Made by a program: the position numbers and the translations under genes. From the NCBI GenBank assembly GCA_039707655.1, contig CM077668.1, positions 397,695,630-397,759,629 on the forward strand: 64,000 bases of DNA, given 5' to 3'. Positions within the stretch are counted from its first letter, which is position 1, and each line of letters starts with the position of its first letter. Positions 21,465 through 34,300 of this stretch are shown in pieces. The DNA comes from Elymus sibiricus (lineage: Eukaryota > Streptophyta > Magnoliopsida > Poales > Poaceae). Below the pieces are notes generated by a model. That model ran no database searches. It was given only the letters and a program-made list of their open reading frames with translations, and was not told the origin of the DNA.

Positions 21465-23379
21465 TACCACTAGTAGAAAACAGGGCTTTGATCCCAGCTC
21501 GATCTACACATTAGTCCCGGTTGCATTACGAACCGGGACTAATGTGAGCATTAGTCCCGGTTCGAGCGGCTAGGGCGCCGGTCGGGGCTCGGGAGGCATC
21601 AGTCCCGGTTCAAAAGGGACCTTTAGTCCCGGTTGGAGACACCAACCGGGACTAAAGGGGCCGATACCCTTTAGTCCCGGTTGGTGTCTCGAACCGGGAC
21701 TAAAGGTTAGAACTTTAGTCCCGGTTGGAGACACCAACCGGGACTAAAGGGGTTGAGGCTTTAGTCCCGGTTGGTATCTCCAACCGGGACTAAAGGTTAG
21801 ACCTTTAGTCCTGATTGGAGACACCAACCGGGACTAAAGGGGTTCTGAAAATTTCTTTTCTGTTTTTCCATTTGTTTTCTGTTTTTAGTTTCTGTTTTAA
21901 ATTGCTTATATCTTTTAGGTTTAAGTGTCTAGTTGGTATAGAAATTTTGAAATATGAATTTTGACCGTTTTTACCACATTAATCCTAGAAAAATCATAAC
22001 TAAATCATTCTAATTCAGAAAAATACAAATAATATATCAAAATTTGCAGCAAAATAAGATCTATCCGAAGAAACTTGCTGTTTTCTGTTTCGAGAATTTT
22101 TAAAATCACAAAATTCCAAAGGGAAAATAGAGTTTATGGACGTTTTAGACATTTTAGGGTTTAGGTCTAGGGTTTAGATTTCCAAGTTTAGGGTTAGGTT
22201 TTAGGGTTTGAACCTTTAGTTTTACTATTTAGAATAGAGTTTCAGACGTTTTAAGTCCCGGGTTTAGGGGTTTCGAGAATTTTTAAAATCATAAAATTCC
22301 AAAGTAAAAATAGAGTTTTTGGACGTTTTAGACGTTTTAGGGTTTAGGGCTAGGGTTTAGATTTCCAAGTTTAGGGTTAGGTTTTAGGGTTTGAACCTTT
22401 AGTGTTTACTGTTTAGAATAGAGTTTCGGACGTTTTAAGTCCCGGGTTTAGGGTTTTGAATTTTTTTGAATTTTTTGAATTTTTTGAATTTTTTATTTTT
22501 TTTGACATTTTTTGGAATTTTTGATTATTTTGAACTTTTTATATTGTTTTGGAATTTTTGATTTTTTTTAGTTTTTGGTGTTTTTTTGAATTTTTTGAAA
22601 ATTTTGAGTTTTAAAATTAATAATTGAATTCCGCATAAAGATTCTTATTTTATTACTTATTTTATTTTCATTGAAATTCAATATTATTATTACTTATTTT
22701 ATTTTGAACTTTTTGTATTATTTTGGATTTTTTTTGTTTTTTAAGAATTTTTTGATTTTTTTGCCTTTTTTTAAGTTTTTTTGAGTTTTTAAATTAATCA
22801 TTGTTGTTTATTTTAATAATTGTTTGGAATTCAAAAAATTAAATCATGTGACATCAAGACCTAAGGGTTAATAGGATTGATAGCTTACTATTGTCAGGAA
22901 AACAACAAGTGCAGACTTGGAAACTAGGAGCGATAGAACCAGGAAGTTAAGCGTGCTGAGGCTGGAGCAGTGAGAGGATGGGTGACCGGCCGGGAAGTTA
23001 GACGATTTGGAATGAGTGCTCCACGCTGGAGCAGTGAGGAGGGGTGATTAGAGATTAAATTGTCAAATAATTCAAAGATTTAAAAATCGTAATAAAACTT
23101 AAAAACAAATCAAAAAATATTAAAAAAAAATTCCTTTAGTCCCGGTTGGTGTTACCAACCGGGACTAAAGGTGGAGCCTTTAGTCACCAACCGGGACTAA
23201 AGGTCCTCCATCCCACGCCCCAGCCAGCGGCCACGTGGAGGGCCTTTAGTCCCGGTTCGTAATGCAACCGGGACTAAAGGGGGGGGGGGCTTTAGTCCCG
23301 GATGCTTAGTCCCGGTTCCAGAACCGGGACTAAAGGCCCTCTGGAACCGGGACTGAAGACCCGTTTTCTACTAGTGTAC
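21465..23379. mobile_element. nested mini-CACTA element with TAC duplication
   Basis: The element 21468-23376 (1,909 bp) starts CACTAGTAGAAAACAGGG and ends CCCGTTTTCTACTAGTG; TAC precedes and follows (21465-21467, 23377-23379). The ends are arrays of inverted TTTAGTCCCGGTTGG/CCAACCGGGACTAAA words. The interior has a 183-bp tandem pair (from 22088 and 22271) with TTTAGGG-like words, T-rich stretches, and a 5S-rRNA-derived segment. No ORF of note; non-autonomous. Confidence 0.9.
22935..23000 (+). pseudogene. 5S rRNA-derived segment
   Basis: 66 bp align without gaps, by eye, to roughly the middle half of plant 5S rRNA. The Pol III box A (AAGTTAAGCGTGCT, 22944-22957) and box C (AGGATGGGTGACC, 22975-22987) are intact at the normal spacing, followed by CGGGAAGTT. 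The 5' and 3' thirds of the gene are absent, so it cannot be a working 5S gene. Confidence 0.75.
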
Positions 23380-24500
23380 ATAGGCCAATGTTTCATACAA
23401 CTTCATACAAGTTCAGATTGCAAAACACATGGACATCACAACCAAGTTCACATCTTCAGACACCACGTTCAGGAGGAGGGGGGCATCATTTCCATAGGGT
23501 TAAGCTGCTAGAGGAGGAGAGGCATCATTTCCACCGCCTTTAGATTGCATAAGAGCCTATAAGAGTAGAGTTTTGTGATCATTGATCTAGGGCTATATAA
23601 TGAATGGGCCAAATTTAGAGAATTTTCTACCTCTAGTCTTCCCTCGAGCAGCTTGAACCTTTTGTCATTTTCTGCTCTTTCCTTCTCTCTTTTCTCCTCC
23701 TCGGCCTTCCGCTGTTGCTCCTCCTCAGCATCCCGCTTCTCAATTAAAGCCTGTAATATGGCATTAGGCTCTTATAGGTTGCAAGAATGCAAATTCGAGG
23801 CATCGACATAAATGAATGGTTATGCTGCTAACCTTGAGACGCGTGATCTCACGCGTCGCGGTGGTCGGGCGACTCCGTATGGACGGAGTTGAGCTTGTGC
23901 TCGACGCGCGTATCTCATGGAGCTTGCGATGCGAGGACGTGGCGATCGCCCCATTGCAAAGGAGGTGGCGGCCATGCCTCTTCCCCTCGCCAGCAATGAC
24001 CATTAGCTCAGGATCAAGTGACTGGGACGTCGGTTCGGCATCCTCCCCGTGCACCTCCTGGAAGACCTATCTAAAGGTCGTATACTTCTCCTCCGCTGAC
24101 TCACTTCAGAACTCGGCGCCATCCTTCCCCTTGTGACCTTCTTTCCAGGCCTCCAGGATGTGGACCGGGCAACCAAGCTCTGCCTCCTGCAAAAGTAACC
24201 ATCAAGCTTAATGAATGGAGATGCACCGCGCAAAAAAGTAAACATCATATTCCACATACCATGTGTTGCATCAGAGTGGATAGGTTGCGGCTCCCCTGGA
24301 CGTGTGCCGGGCCTGGCATTTTCGCGTAGTCTGCGCCTTTCTCCACATGTTGCGCCTGCCATGCTGGGTCACACCACATGTCAACCAGCGCCTCCCAACA
24401 ATCGGCCTTCATCCAGGTTTCCTTCGCCTAGTCAGACATAATCAAGTCATTGAGTAAAAAGCAGAGGATGACTCAAAGTGTTAGCAAGCAATATCGTCAC
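23380..24500 (-). pseudogene. CACTA Transposase_24-type gene (minus), 3' exons
   Basis: Downstream half of the minus-strand gene whose 5' half lies at 34306-36080; the sirevirus sits in the intron between. Exon about 24430-24260 reads ETWMKADCWEALVDMWCDPA. The next exon (about 24186-23830) includes LGCPVHILEAWKEGHKGKDG and ELMVIAGEGKRHGRHLLCNG, typical of the plant Transposase_24 (PTTA/En/Spm) family. A Glu/Lys/Arg-rich coiled-coil exon (about 23755-23585; KRDAEEEQQRKAEEEKREKE) follows. Stops: TGA at 24108-24106 and TAG at 24069-24067. The protein is thought to bind subterminal repeats and aid transposition (family knowledge). Confidence 0.75.
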
Positions 24501-26079
24501 TGAAAGCACATTTGCTCCCTTGGTGGTTTTGGTAATTCATAACAATATATATCTCATTGAACTAATGTCCATTCAAGTTAAAGATTTCAGGACGTTCAAT
24601 GATTGGCATGGCAAGGACTAGAGATGTGGAACCCTCAAAATGCTAAGGACAAGGATTGGCAAAAGATCAAGACTCTACTTCTTTTGGTTTAGTGATCCAA
24701 GATAACATTGAGTCCATAGGAAAGCCAATACTATTAAAAGGGGATGAGGTGTTGCTTAATGGTCTTTTTGCTCAAGTGCTTAGTGACAGTACTCCTAAAC
24801 CCTCAACCACTTTCTCCATCCAAATATGTCCAAAACCTTTCATTCCAACTCGGCCCCACCGAAACTTCCTATCCGGAGCCATCGAGTTCATCTGGACTTA
24901 GCCACTGCCAAAACCCTAACAAATCGGATCCACCGACATGGATCCCGGTCTCACCGAGATGGCCTTGCCAACTCTCTGTAATCGTTTGCACTTACTTCGG
25001 TCTCACCGAGTTGCGCAAATCGGTCTCACCGAGATGGCTTGCCAAGTCTCTGTCGCCTTATTGCTTCACTTCGGTCCTACTGAGTTGATGCAATCGGTGC
25101 CACCAAGATGAGGTTTGCCCTAGCCATTGCACTTCGGTCCATCCTAGTTGTTTCAGTCAGTCCCACCGAGATTCCTAACGTTCATATCTTTTACACAGTT
25201 CGGTGCCACCGAGCCTTCTGAATCGGTGCTACCGAGTTGGGTCAAAAGTGTGTAACGGTTGGATTTTGTGTGGAGGTTATATATACCCCTCCACCACTTC
25301 CTTCTCAGTAGAGAGAGCCATCAGAACGTGCATATACTTCCACCATACATTTTCTGAGAGAGAACCACCTACTCATGTGTTGAGATCAAGTCATTCCATT
25401 CCTACCATTTGAACCTTGATCTCTAGCCTTTTCCAAGTTGCTTTCCACTCAAATCCTTCTTCCACCATAGCCAAATCTATGAGGAGTTGTTTGAGTGTTG
25501 GGAAGACTATCATTTGAAGCACAAGAGCAAGGAGTTCATCAACAACACACCGTTTATTACCTTTTGGAGAGTGGTGTCTCCTAGATTGGTTAGGTGTCAC
25601 TTGGGAGCCTCCGACATGATGTGGAGTTGAACCAAGGAGTTTGTAAGGGCAAGGAGATCGCCTACTTCGTGAAGATCTACCCCGTGTGAGCCTAGTCCTT
25701 CGTGGACGTAAGCCATGGTGGGATAGACAAGGTTGCTTCTTCGTGGACCCTTCGTGGGTGGAGCCCTCCATGGACTCGCGCAGCCGTTACCCTTCATGGG
25801 TTGAAGTCTCCATCAACGTGTACGTACGATAGCACCACCTATCGGAACCACGCCAAAAACCACCGTGTCTTCATTGCGTTTGAAATCTCCGATCCCCTCC
25901 TTTACTTACATATGCAATTGTTTACTTTCGCTGCCACACTCTTAGAATTGCATGTGTAGGGTGATGCTTGACTTGTATGCTTGCTAAAATCTGCCTACAT
26001 CTAAAATTGGGAAAATGTTAGGTTTTTAATTGGTAAAGTAGTCTAATCACCCCCCTCTAGACATACTTTCGATCCTACA
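24501..26079 (+). repeat. 5' LTR
   Basis: Holds a TATA-like TTATATATA at 25278-25286 and many short palindromic TCGG-TCTC-ACCGAGA words (24.85-25.25 kb). Short palindromes in the LTR are a known sirevirus trait. Confidence 0.85.
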
Positions 26080-26081
26080 AG

Positions 26082-26093
26082 TGGTATCAGAGC
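26082..26093 (+). promoter_or_regulatory. primer binding site (initiator tRNA-Met)
   Basis: TGGTATCAGAGC, two bases after the 5' LTR, matches the 3' end complement of initiator methionine tRNA used by copia elements. Confidence 0.9.
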
Positions 26094-26163
26094 TTTGGTC
26101 TCTGTAAGCCTTGATTTCCATTGCTTTGGTGATCATAGCCTTGGTTTCACAACCTAGGAGATT

Positions 26164-28337
26164 ATGGCGTCTAGTGAGGGTAACTATCACCGTAGAGGTC
26201 CATATTTTGATGGTACAAACTTTGCTAGTTGGAAATATAAGATGAAAATGCATATTCTTGGTTATAACCCCGCCGTTTGGGCTGTTGTTCGTGTTGGCTT
26301 GCAAGGTGATTTCTTTGAGGATGGCAAGGAACCGGATTGTGAAGCAACCCCGGAAGAATTGAAGATGTTGCAATACAATGCTCAAGCTTGCGACATTCTC
26401 TTCAACGGTTTGTGTCCGGAGGAATTCAACAAAATCAGCCGCCTCGAGAATGCAAAGGAAATTTGGGATACTTTGGTTGATATGCATGAGGGTACCGAGT
26501 CCGTCAAGGAATCTAAGTTGGATGTGCTTCAAAGTCAACTTGACAAGTTCAAGATGAAGGATGGTGAAGGAGTTGCTGAAATGTACTCTAGGCTTGCTCT
26601 CATCACAAATGAGATTGCCGGCTTAGGAAGTGAAGAGATGACCGAAAAATTCATCATCAAGAAGATACTTAGAGATTTGGATGGAAAATATGATACCGTT
26701 TGCACATTGATCCAAATGATGCCAAATTACAAAGATCTCAAGCCCACGGAAGTCATTGGAAGGATTGTTGCTCATGAAATGTCACTCAAGGACAAGGAGG
26801 AGCTACACAACAAATCAAGTGGTGCTTACAAAGCCTCAACCGATGCTCCAACAACTCCAAGTGACAAGCTAGTATCCAATGAAGAGATTAGCCTAATGGT
26901 GAAAAGGTTCAACAAGTTCTACAAGAACAAAGGGAAAGAAAGAAGCTCTAGCTCAAGACACTATGAGAGAAGATCATCAAGTCGTGACCGTAATTGCTAC
27001 AATTGTGGAAAGCCAGGACACTATTCCAATGAGTGTACGGCTCCCTACAAGAAAAGCGACGAATCACCAAGAGGAAAACATAGAAGAGATGAATCACCTC
27101 ATAAGGAGAGAAGGAGTAGAGATGATCGTTATGAACGAAGACATTCTCGAAGAAGCGAGGATTCGGAGAGGAAGGACAAGTCATCCAAGAGCTACACAAG
27201 AAGAAGACATCAAGCTCATGTTGGTGAATGGGTTTCTGGCTCCGACTCCGACAACCACTCCGAGAGAAGCTATCACTCCAACTCCGACTATAGTGAAGAT
27301 GATGGTGTTGCCGGACTTGCTCTTGTGTCATCCAACTCCCATGATCTTTTTAACTCACCAAATGAAGGAATTGGAAGATTCTTCATGACAAAAGGCCCCA
27401 AGGTATCACACCCCGAGTATCTTGATTTCAATAGTGATGATGATGATTTACTTGTTGATAATGCTAGTGATGTGAGCTACAATGAAAATGCTAGTAATCA
27501 TGATAGTCAAGAGGAAACGAGTGACAATGCTACGAAGGAGATTGGGTGTCTAACTAAAGAACTAAATGCTCTTAAGTTAGCTCATGAAACAACTCAAGAG
27601 GATCATAGAGAACTTCTAAGAACTCATGAGAAGCTACGCTTCGAGAAGCTAAATTTAGAGCAAGAGCATGAGTTTTTAAAGCTATCAATGATGATCTTTG
27701 AAAGAAGAGTTCTTCATATCTTGCCAAACGTTTACTCTTGTCTACCTTTATGCCTCAAGTTAAACCTAAGCAAACTAGCAACAAGGGTAAAAAGGGTTCT
27801 ACCTCTAGTAGCAACAATAACAATGCCAAATCCAATGTCGTTGCTTCTAGTAGTTCTATTGATTCCACTAATGATTCTCTTAGCCAAGTTACACTTGAGC
27901 AAGAAAATATGCTATTGAAAGGAATTATAGAAAAAGGTGTCTACAAGAGCCTTGCCGGGAGTAAGCAATTCGAGGAAATTGTACGCAAGCAAGGAAGGCA
28001 CCGGAAGAACCAAGGTGTTGGTTTTGAACGAAAGTTCAATGCCAATTGAGTTGAGTGGGAAGAAGATCAATACCTCAAGACGAAGTTTGTTCCTCAACAA
28101 GAGAAGTATGATCCTACTTCCTTCAAGGGAACACAAGTTCAAGAAGATCTTCCACCACAAGACCACAAACTAAAAGGCAAGGACAAGCTTCAAGAAGAGA
28201 TTGATTCATTTGAAGAAGCTCCTCAAACCTTGGTCAAGTGGGTTCCCAAGACTTCATCAAGTTCTACTTCATCAAGTGCTACTACAACTCCAAGGATTCC
28301 CATCAAGTTGATGTGGGTCCAAAACAAGAAGAACTAG
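26164..28337 (+). pseudogene. gag: sirevirus gag
   Basis: Start at 26164. The N-terminal part is the copia gag (UBN2-like) region: YFDGTNFASWKYKMK near residue 14, EIWDTLVDMHEG near 100. A CCHC zinc knuckle CYNCGKPGHYSNEC lies at about residues 278-291, followed by an Arg/Ser-rich tract. A base is missing from an A run near 27678, after which the correct frame continues with TGA at 27699-27701 and TGA at 28047-28049, ending naturally at 28335-28337. Gag would form the particle that packages element RNA. Length without the breaks is about 724 residues. No protease or pol follows. Confidence 0.85.
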
Positions 28338-30087
28338 AGAGTTCTTGAGGGTGACTCCGCCAAGAAACTTCACTCATACTCATTATGGCAAGAACTTGTG
28401 CAACCAACTTCCACATTTTGCACTAGTTCATGGAGTCACAAACCCTCTTGTTGGCAAGGCAAGGGACAAGGTAATCAATGCATTCATGGACATCATCATA
28501 TGTGTATTTCACTCTATGTCTATGGATATCCTTGTATGTTTCTTGTGTGGGACTAACCCATGTAGGTGTTGAAAGCACAAAACTCCAAAGGATTGCTCCC
28601 AACTCTTGATGGTCTACATCAACATTGAGCATCCACATCTTCAACAGCTATATGAAGTCATCATCGACAAAACCGAAGGTTAATTCATCCCTCTTAGGGG
28701 GGATATCACATCAAGGGGGAGCTTTGCTCTAAATAATTGAGCTAAAGCAACTCTAATGGTGTGAACACATCAATGCTTTATGTAAAAGTGGCAACCCCAC
28801 TTGTGCTTAAACGATGAGTATGACCTATGATCAAATGTTCTCATTTGGCTCCTAAGTCAATATACTCTTATATAGATGACCTAGTCATCGCCATTGCTTG
28901 ATAGATGATAGAATTGGTTGTGCATGTTTGACACATATTTTATTTGCTATTTTATTGTGTGAGCATGTTGGTTTGCATGATTTCATCATTCGAGGACATC
29001 CATTTGTTGTTTTGATTGTCTTGGTTTTTCTGGCTAAGTGGATATACAAGAATGCCTAAGTACCTTCTCTATCTATCTATGCTTTCTTGTCTCAAATTCT
29101 ATTCTTGCTACATCACAAAAATTGAACAAGTCATTTTCAGACCCTCTGGGTGAGGAGCACTCGGAGCCACCGATCTGAAAGGGCTGAACCTCCAAAACCT
29201 TCTATATGATTTCGGCCGAACCTATTTACTCAAACTCGGTCCAACTGAAATCATTTAGATTGATCTAGGTTTTCCATCTCGGTGCCACCGAGTTGAACTA
29301 TTTCGGCGCCACCGATGTGCTAATCTGCTTGCAGTTACACATATCGGTGCCACCAAGTTGTCCAACTCGGAGCCACCGACAGCGTACGGGTATATATATC
29401 TCACGGGCTCGAACGGTTGAAATTTCTCGACTCTTTCGCTCCCGCACCCCGTTGCTGCCGTCGCCCAGGTCTCCGGATCGTCGCCTTCGTCTCCAGCGCG
29501 CCTTCGCCGCCGGATTCCGCTGCCGTCAACGGCAATCTGCTCTGCCGTTGCCGCCGTAGAGGATCTCCACCGAGTTAGGGTGAGATTCGATCCCATTCGT
29601 GCTCCTATTTCTGATTCAATGCACGATTGGACTGCCATGATTCTTGCCACGGATTGAGAACTCCCATTACACTGCAATGTCCATAGATTTGAATCGAGTA
29701 AAAATTTCAGGTTTAAGTTTCCGCCGAACGCATCTCGGACCGACCGATTAGAAATTTTCGGTCCCACCGATTTGGCCTCAGGCCATAGCACAAGTACGTC
29801 TCGGTGCCACCGAGTTGTACGAATCGGTGAGACCGAAAGTAAAATCTCAGTGAAACCCTAGCAACTCGGAGTCACCGAACCCCATCTCGGTCAGACCGAA
29901 ATGGTGTGTAAAGTTTCTATTGAGTGCTTCGGTTTCACCGAGATGATCAACTCAGTCCATCCAAAATGCCTTCTGTGAAAACTTGAAACTAAGAGTTGAA
30001 CTCAATTTTTATGAAAAACTTCTGCCTTTTTGTGATGACTCATCTACTCTGCCCATACCCATCTATTCACAGGGTCAGCTTTGCAAG
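28338..30087 (+). other. sirevirus spacer where pol is missing
   Basis: Non-coding. A polypurine-like TCAAGGGGGAGC (28711-28722) lies soon after gag, a position normally reached only after pol in sireviruses. Around 29.1-29.95 kb short CGGTGCCACCGAG palindromes like those in the LTR recur. Confidence 0.6.
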
Positions 30088-32169
30088 ATGTCAGATTGCA
30101 GCGACAGTCAGAACATGTCAGAGCAGCACACAGATCTCAGCGCAGGCTATAGCCCTGCAGAGAGTTTCTATGAGGGAGAGAGAAGCTCTCCGGATCTTCT
30201 GAAGGCAGCAACTAGAACCTTGAAGAAGAGAACCACGGATAGTGAGGATGAGGACTTTGTGGCAAGTGAGGCCACAACAAAGAAGAGGACAGTGGTTGCC
30301 AAGGAGTATGGCAAAGCAGCTAGCTCAAAACCTGCTGCCAAAGATAAGACTGCTGTGAGGAAAGTTCCTAAGCAAACAATGCAATTTACACTTGAAGAGC
30401 CAAGTGACACAGAACCAGCTGCAGGAGCAAAGAAGAAGAGATCTAGGAAGACTACAACTCATGTGCTTGGAAGACCCTCCATGAGGAATGATTCAGAGGA
30501 GGAGGAAGAGCCAGCAGCTAATGCACCCCCAGCAAAAGCTCAGAAGCTCATGTCAGATGCAATCAGGACTGCTGCCCCCACAAAGTCCAAACCAAAAGCT
30601 CCAGCACCCAAGAGGTCAACCAGGAACATTTCTGCTAGTGAGAAGAACAAGGCCCCAGTGCCAGAAGCAAATGTTGATGAAGAGCCACTAGTGCTTAGGA
30701 AATTGAAGCGTAAGATTCCAGACCATGATGATGCACACCCAGTAGCATAAAATATGATGCTAAGGAAGGATAAAGGACTGCGTCAGTGAAGACTGTCAGA
30801 TCCCTATGCCGCCAGGAGGAAAACAACATGTGACTACCGCTTCCAGACCAGAGAGCAGCAAGACTTTTATGAGACAATTCTGCTGGATAAGAAGCCTATT
30901 GTTATCGACATGAGATGGGTGGATTGGGAATACATTGATGAAAATGAGGATTATTTCCCCCATGTTCATGAGAGCTTCCGGATTGCTGGTGTTGATGAGT
31001 TTGTTGGACAGAAGTTGATGAAGTGGAATGATGAGATGATCATGCAGTTCTACTCCACAGCTCACTTCAATCCTGATGGCAGGATTGTGTGGATGACAGA
31101 GGGTACCAGGTACCAGTCGACCATCTCTGAGTGGGCTACTGTTCTTGGTGCTCCAAAAGAAGAAGAAGATGATGTTGATATCTATGCCAAGCTCAAGATG
31201 GACCACAACTCCATGGCCAACATGTACACAGCAATACCCCAGAAGGACATTGAGACACATATGCTTGGATCAGTGAAGCACCTGCTGCTAGGATTGGCCA
31301 CCACAAACACTATCTTGCGGTACACTCTATTACCCAAGTCAGGAGATGATAAGATGATTCGTGGCCACTCCATCAACCTGCTGCACCTCTTTGACACACC
31401 TTAGAAATTTAAGGTGATGAGCTTGATCGTGGAAACTATCAAGAGGACTGTAGCTGATCAGAAGAGATCATGCGGATATGCTCCACACATCCAGATGCTG
31501 ATCAATTCCAAGGTTGGAACGAGCACATATCTTCTTGATCGTGAGCATCTGCCACTGCATCCAGAGTTTGAAGATAATGTCATTGTGATGGATCCTTCGC
31601 ATCCTACATCTACTCAAGCCCAACAGAAGATTCGAGAAGCTGCAGAAGCAAAAGCTGCCAAGGAGGCATTAGCTCCCAATGCTCCAATTGCCAATCTCAA
31701 GTCTCCAAAGGACGAAATGACTTATCTGCTAGAAGCCACCCTGAGGATTGAGCGAAGTCTGGCCAACCTCACCCAGAACCAGGCTAGCTTAGAGCGGATA
31801 GTCGAGACGAAAATTCATGATCTAGATGTTAAGATCACTGAGGTCCAGACTATTGTGGAGAAGCTGAAGGACGACGTTGATGCTGCCAGGACAGCCGCTT
31901 CAGATGACAGTGGAGATGACAGACTCACTATGGAGAGATTTCAGACAGTGCCCGGGGCAGCCAGGTCTGCTGCAGTGCCAGTTGTGGATCCACGGACCAC
32001 AGTCTCTGCACCTGCTGCTACTGCTATAGTGCCACCTCCGGTCTCCACTCCACCAGCCCAGCAGACATCAGCCGAAGCCTTCGCGGATGCTCTTCTCTCA
32101 ATGCCATCTACGCACACCGGAGCTGCCAGCCGGAGATCACCATCAGGAGCTTCCGAGGATCGTGCCTAG
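30088..32169 (+). pseudogene. sirevirus env-like / Transposase_32-type additional ORF
   Basis: A single reading frame of about 694 codons from ATG 30088, broken by three in-frame stops (TAA 30748-30750, TGA 30787-30789, TAG 31402-31404). The first third is Lys/Glu/Ser-rich and basic (TLKKRTTDSEDEDFV). The middle (WVDWEYIDENEDYFPHV, VWMTEGTRYQSTISEWATVL) resembles the putative plant transposon protein domain Transposase_32 (PF20167). The last third is predicted coiled coil (LANLTQNQASLERIVETKIH) with a Pro/Ala-rich tail. Its place between polypurine-like tracts and the 3' LTR is that of the env-like gene of sireviruses. No clear transmembrane segment or signal peptide is visible, so an envelope role is doubtful. 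Confidence 0.7.
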
Positions 32170-32216
32170 AGAGCTGCATAGTCCTATACCTATTTGAACT
32201 TTTTGGTACTTGTTGC

Positions 32217-32717
32217 CAAAGGGGGAGAATTTGTATAGATCATAGGGCTTCGAGAGAGAGTGTTTTGCTCGTTGTTTTTCTCGAGTTTTTGCTACTATTT
32301 GCTTTATAGTACTTTGGTTTGATGTGTGTGCTTGATACTATGTGTGTAACATACATTGATCGTTATGTCTATGAGATACTACGTGTGTGTTTGATCATTC
32401 CATGCTTTATGTCATGCTTAATGCTTATCCTTATCATTATCCTGTATGATCACTCACTTGTGTTGGTGATGCGTGCCTACTATTCCACTCATATAATTTT
32501 GTGCGCTCCACCAAGTTGTATGTGACATGGAAGAGTGACCCATGAGCCTAATCGATTGTGCATTTGCATTCAAACGCAAATCTTTAAATAATGCACAAAT
32601 TTAGGGGGAGCTCTTGCTTATCACATACTTCTCAAAGCGACGATGTATTTCATTCATTTAATCATTTGTCGAAGCTTTGATCTATATGTTGTCATCAATT
32701 ACCAAAAAGGGGGAGAT
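32217..32717 (+). promoter_or_regulatory. polypurine tract cluster
   Basis: AAAGGGGGAGAA (32218-32229), TTAGGGGGAGCT (32601-32612) and, abutting the 3' LTR, AAAAAGGGGGAGAT (32704-32717). The last is the working tract for plus-strand priming; repeated copies are a sirevirus hallmark. Confidence 0.8.
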
Positions 32718-34300
32718 TGAAAGCACATTTGCTCCCTTGGTGGTTTTGGTAATTCATAACAACATATATCTCATTGAACTAATGTCCATTCAAGTTAAAG
32801 ATTTCAGGACGTTCAATGATTGGCATGGCAAGGACTAGAGATGTGGACCCCTCAAAATGCTAAGGACAAGGATTGGCAAAAGATCAAGACTCTACTTCTT
32901 TTGGTTTAGTGATCCAAGATCACATTGAGTCCATAGGAAAGCCAATACTATTAAAAGGGGATGAGGTGTTGCTTAATTGTCTTTTTGCTCAAGTGCTTAG
33001 TGACAGTACTCCTAAACCCTCAACCACTTTCTCCATCCAAATATGTCTAAAACCTTTCATTCCAACTCGGCCCCACCGAAACTTCCTATCCGGAGCCACC
33101 GAGTTCATCTGGACTTAGCCACTGCCAAAACCCTAACAAATCGGATCCACCGATATGGATCTCGGTCTCACCGAGATGGCCTTGCCAACTCTCTGTAATC
33201 GTTTGCACTTACTTCGGTCTCACCGAGTTGTGCAAATCGGTCTCACTGAGATGGCTTGCCAAGTCTCTGTCGCCTTATTGCTTCACTTAGGTCCTACCGA
33301 GTTGATGCAATCGGTGCCACCGAGATGAGGTTTGCCCTAGCCATTGCACTTCGGTCCATCCGAGTTGTTCTAGTCGGTCCCACTGAGATTCCTAACGTTC
33401 ATATCTTTTACACAGTTCGGTGCCACCGAGTCTTCTGAATCGGTGCTACCGAGTTGGGTCAAAAGTGTGTAACGGTTGGATTTTGTCTGGAGGCTATATA
33501 TACCCCTCCACCACTTCCTTCTCAGAAGAGAGAGCCATCAGAACGTTCCTATACTCCCACCATACATTTTCTGAGAGAGAACCACCTACTCATGTGTTGA
33601 GATCAAGTCATTCCATTCCTACCATTTGAACCTTGATCTCTAGCCTTTCCCAAGTTGCTTTCCACTCAAATCTTTCTTCCACCATAGCCAAATCTGTGAG
33701 GTGTTGTTTGAGTGTTGGGAAGACTATCATTTGAAGCACAAGAGCAAGGAGTTCATCAACAACACACCGTTTATTACCTTTTGGAGAGTGGTGTCTCCTA
33801 GATTGGTTAGGTGTCACTTGGGAGCCTCCGACATGATGTGGAGTTGAACCAAGGAGTTTGTAAGAGCAAGGAGATCACCTACTTCGTGAAGATCTACCCC
33901 GAGTGAGGCTAGTCCTTCATGGACGTAAGCCATGGTGGGATAGACAAGGTTGCTTCTTCGTGGACCCTTCGTGGGTGGAGCCCTCCGTGGACTCGCGCAG
34001 CCGTTACCCTTCGTGGGTTGAAGTCTCCATCAACGTGGACGTATGATAGCACCACCTATCGGAACCACGCCAAAAACCACCATGTCTTCATTGCGTTTGA
34101 AATCTCCGATCCCCTCCTTTACTTACATATGCAATTGTTTACTTTCCGCTGCCACACTCTTAGAATTGCATGTGTAGGGTGATGCTTGACTTGTATGCTT
34201 GCTAAAATCTGCCTACAACTAAAATTGGGAAAAGGTTAGGTTTTTAATTGGTAAAGTAGTCTAATCACCCCCCCCCTCTAGACATACTTTCGATCCTACA
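32718..34300 (+). repeat. 3' LTR
   Basis: About 1,583 bp, collinear with the 5' LTR. Differences include a longer C run near 34268 and several C/T changes in CCGAG words. Confidence 0.85.

Noticed and set aside
22088..22445. Interstitial telomere tract (TTTAGGG words)
   Set aside because: The words are scattered and degenerate within a 183-bp tandem pair of the mini-CACTA, not a head-to-tail array.
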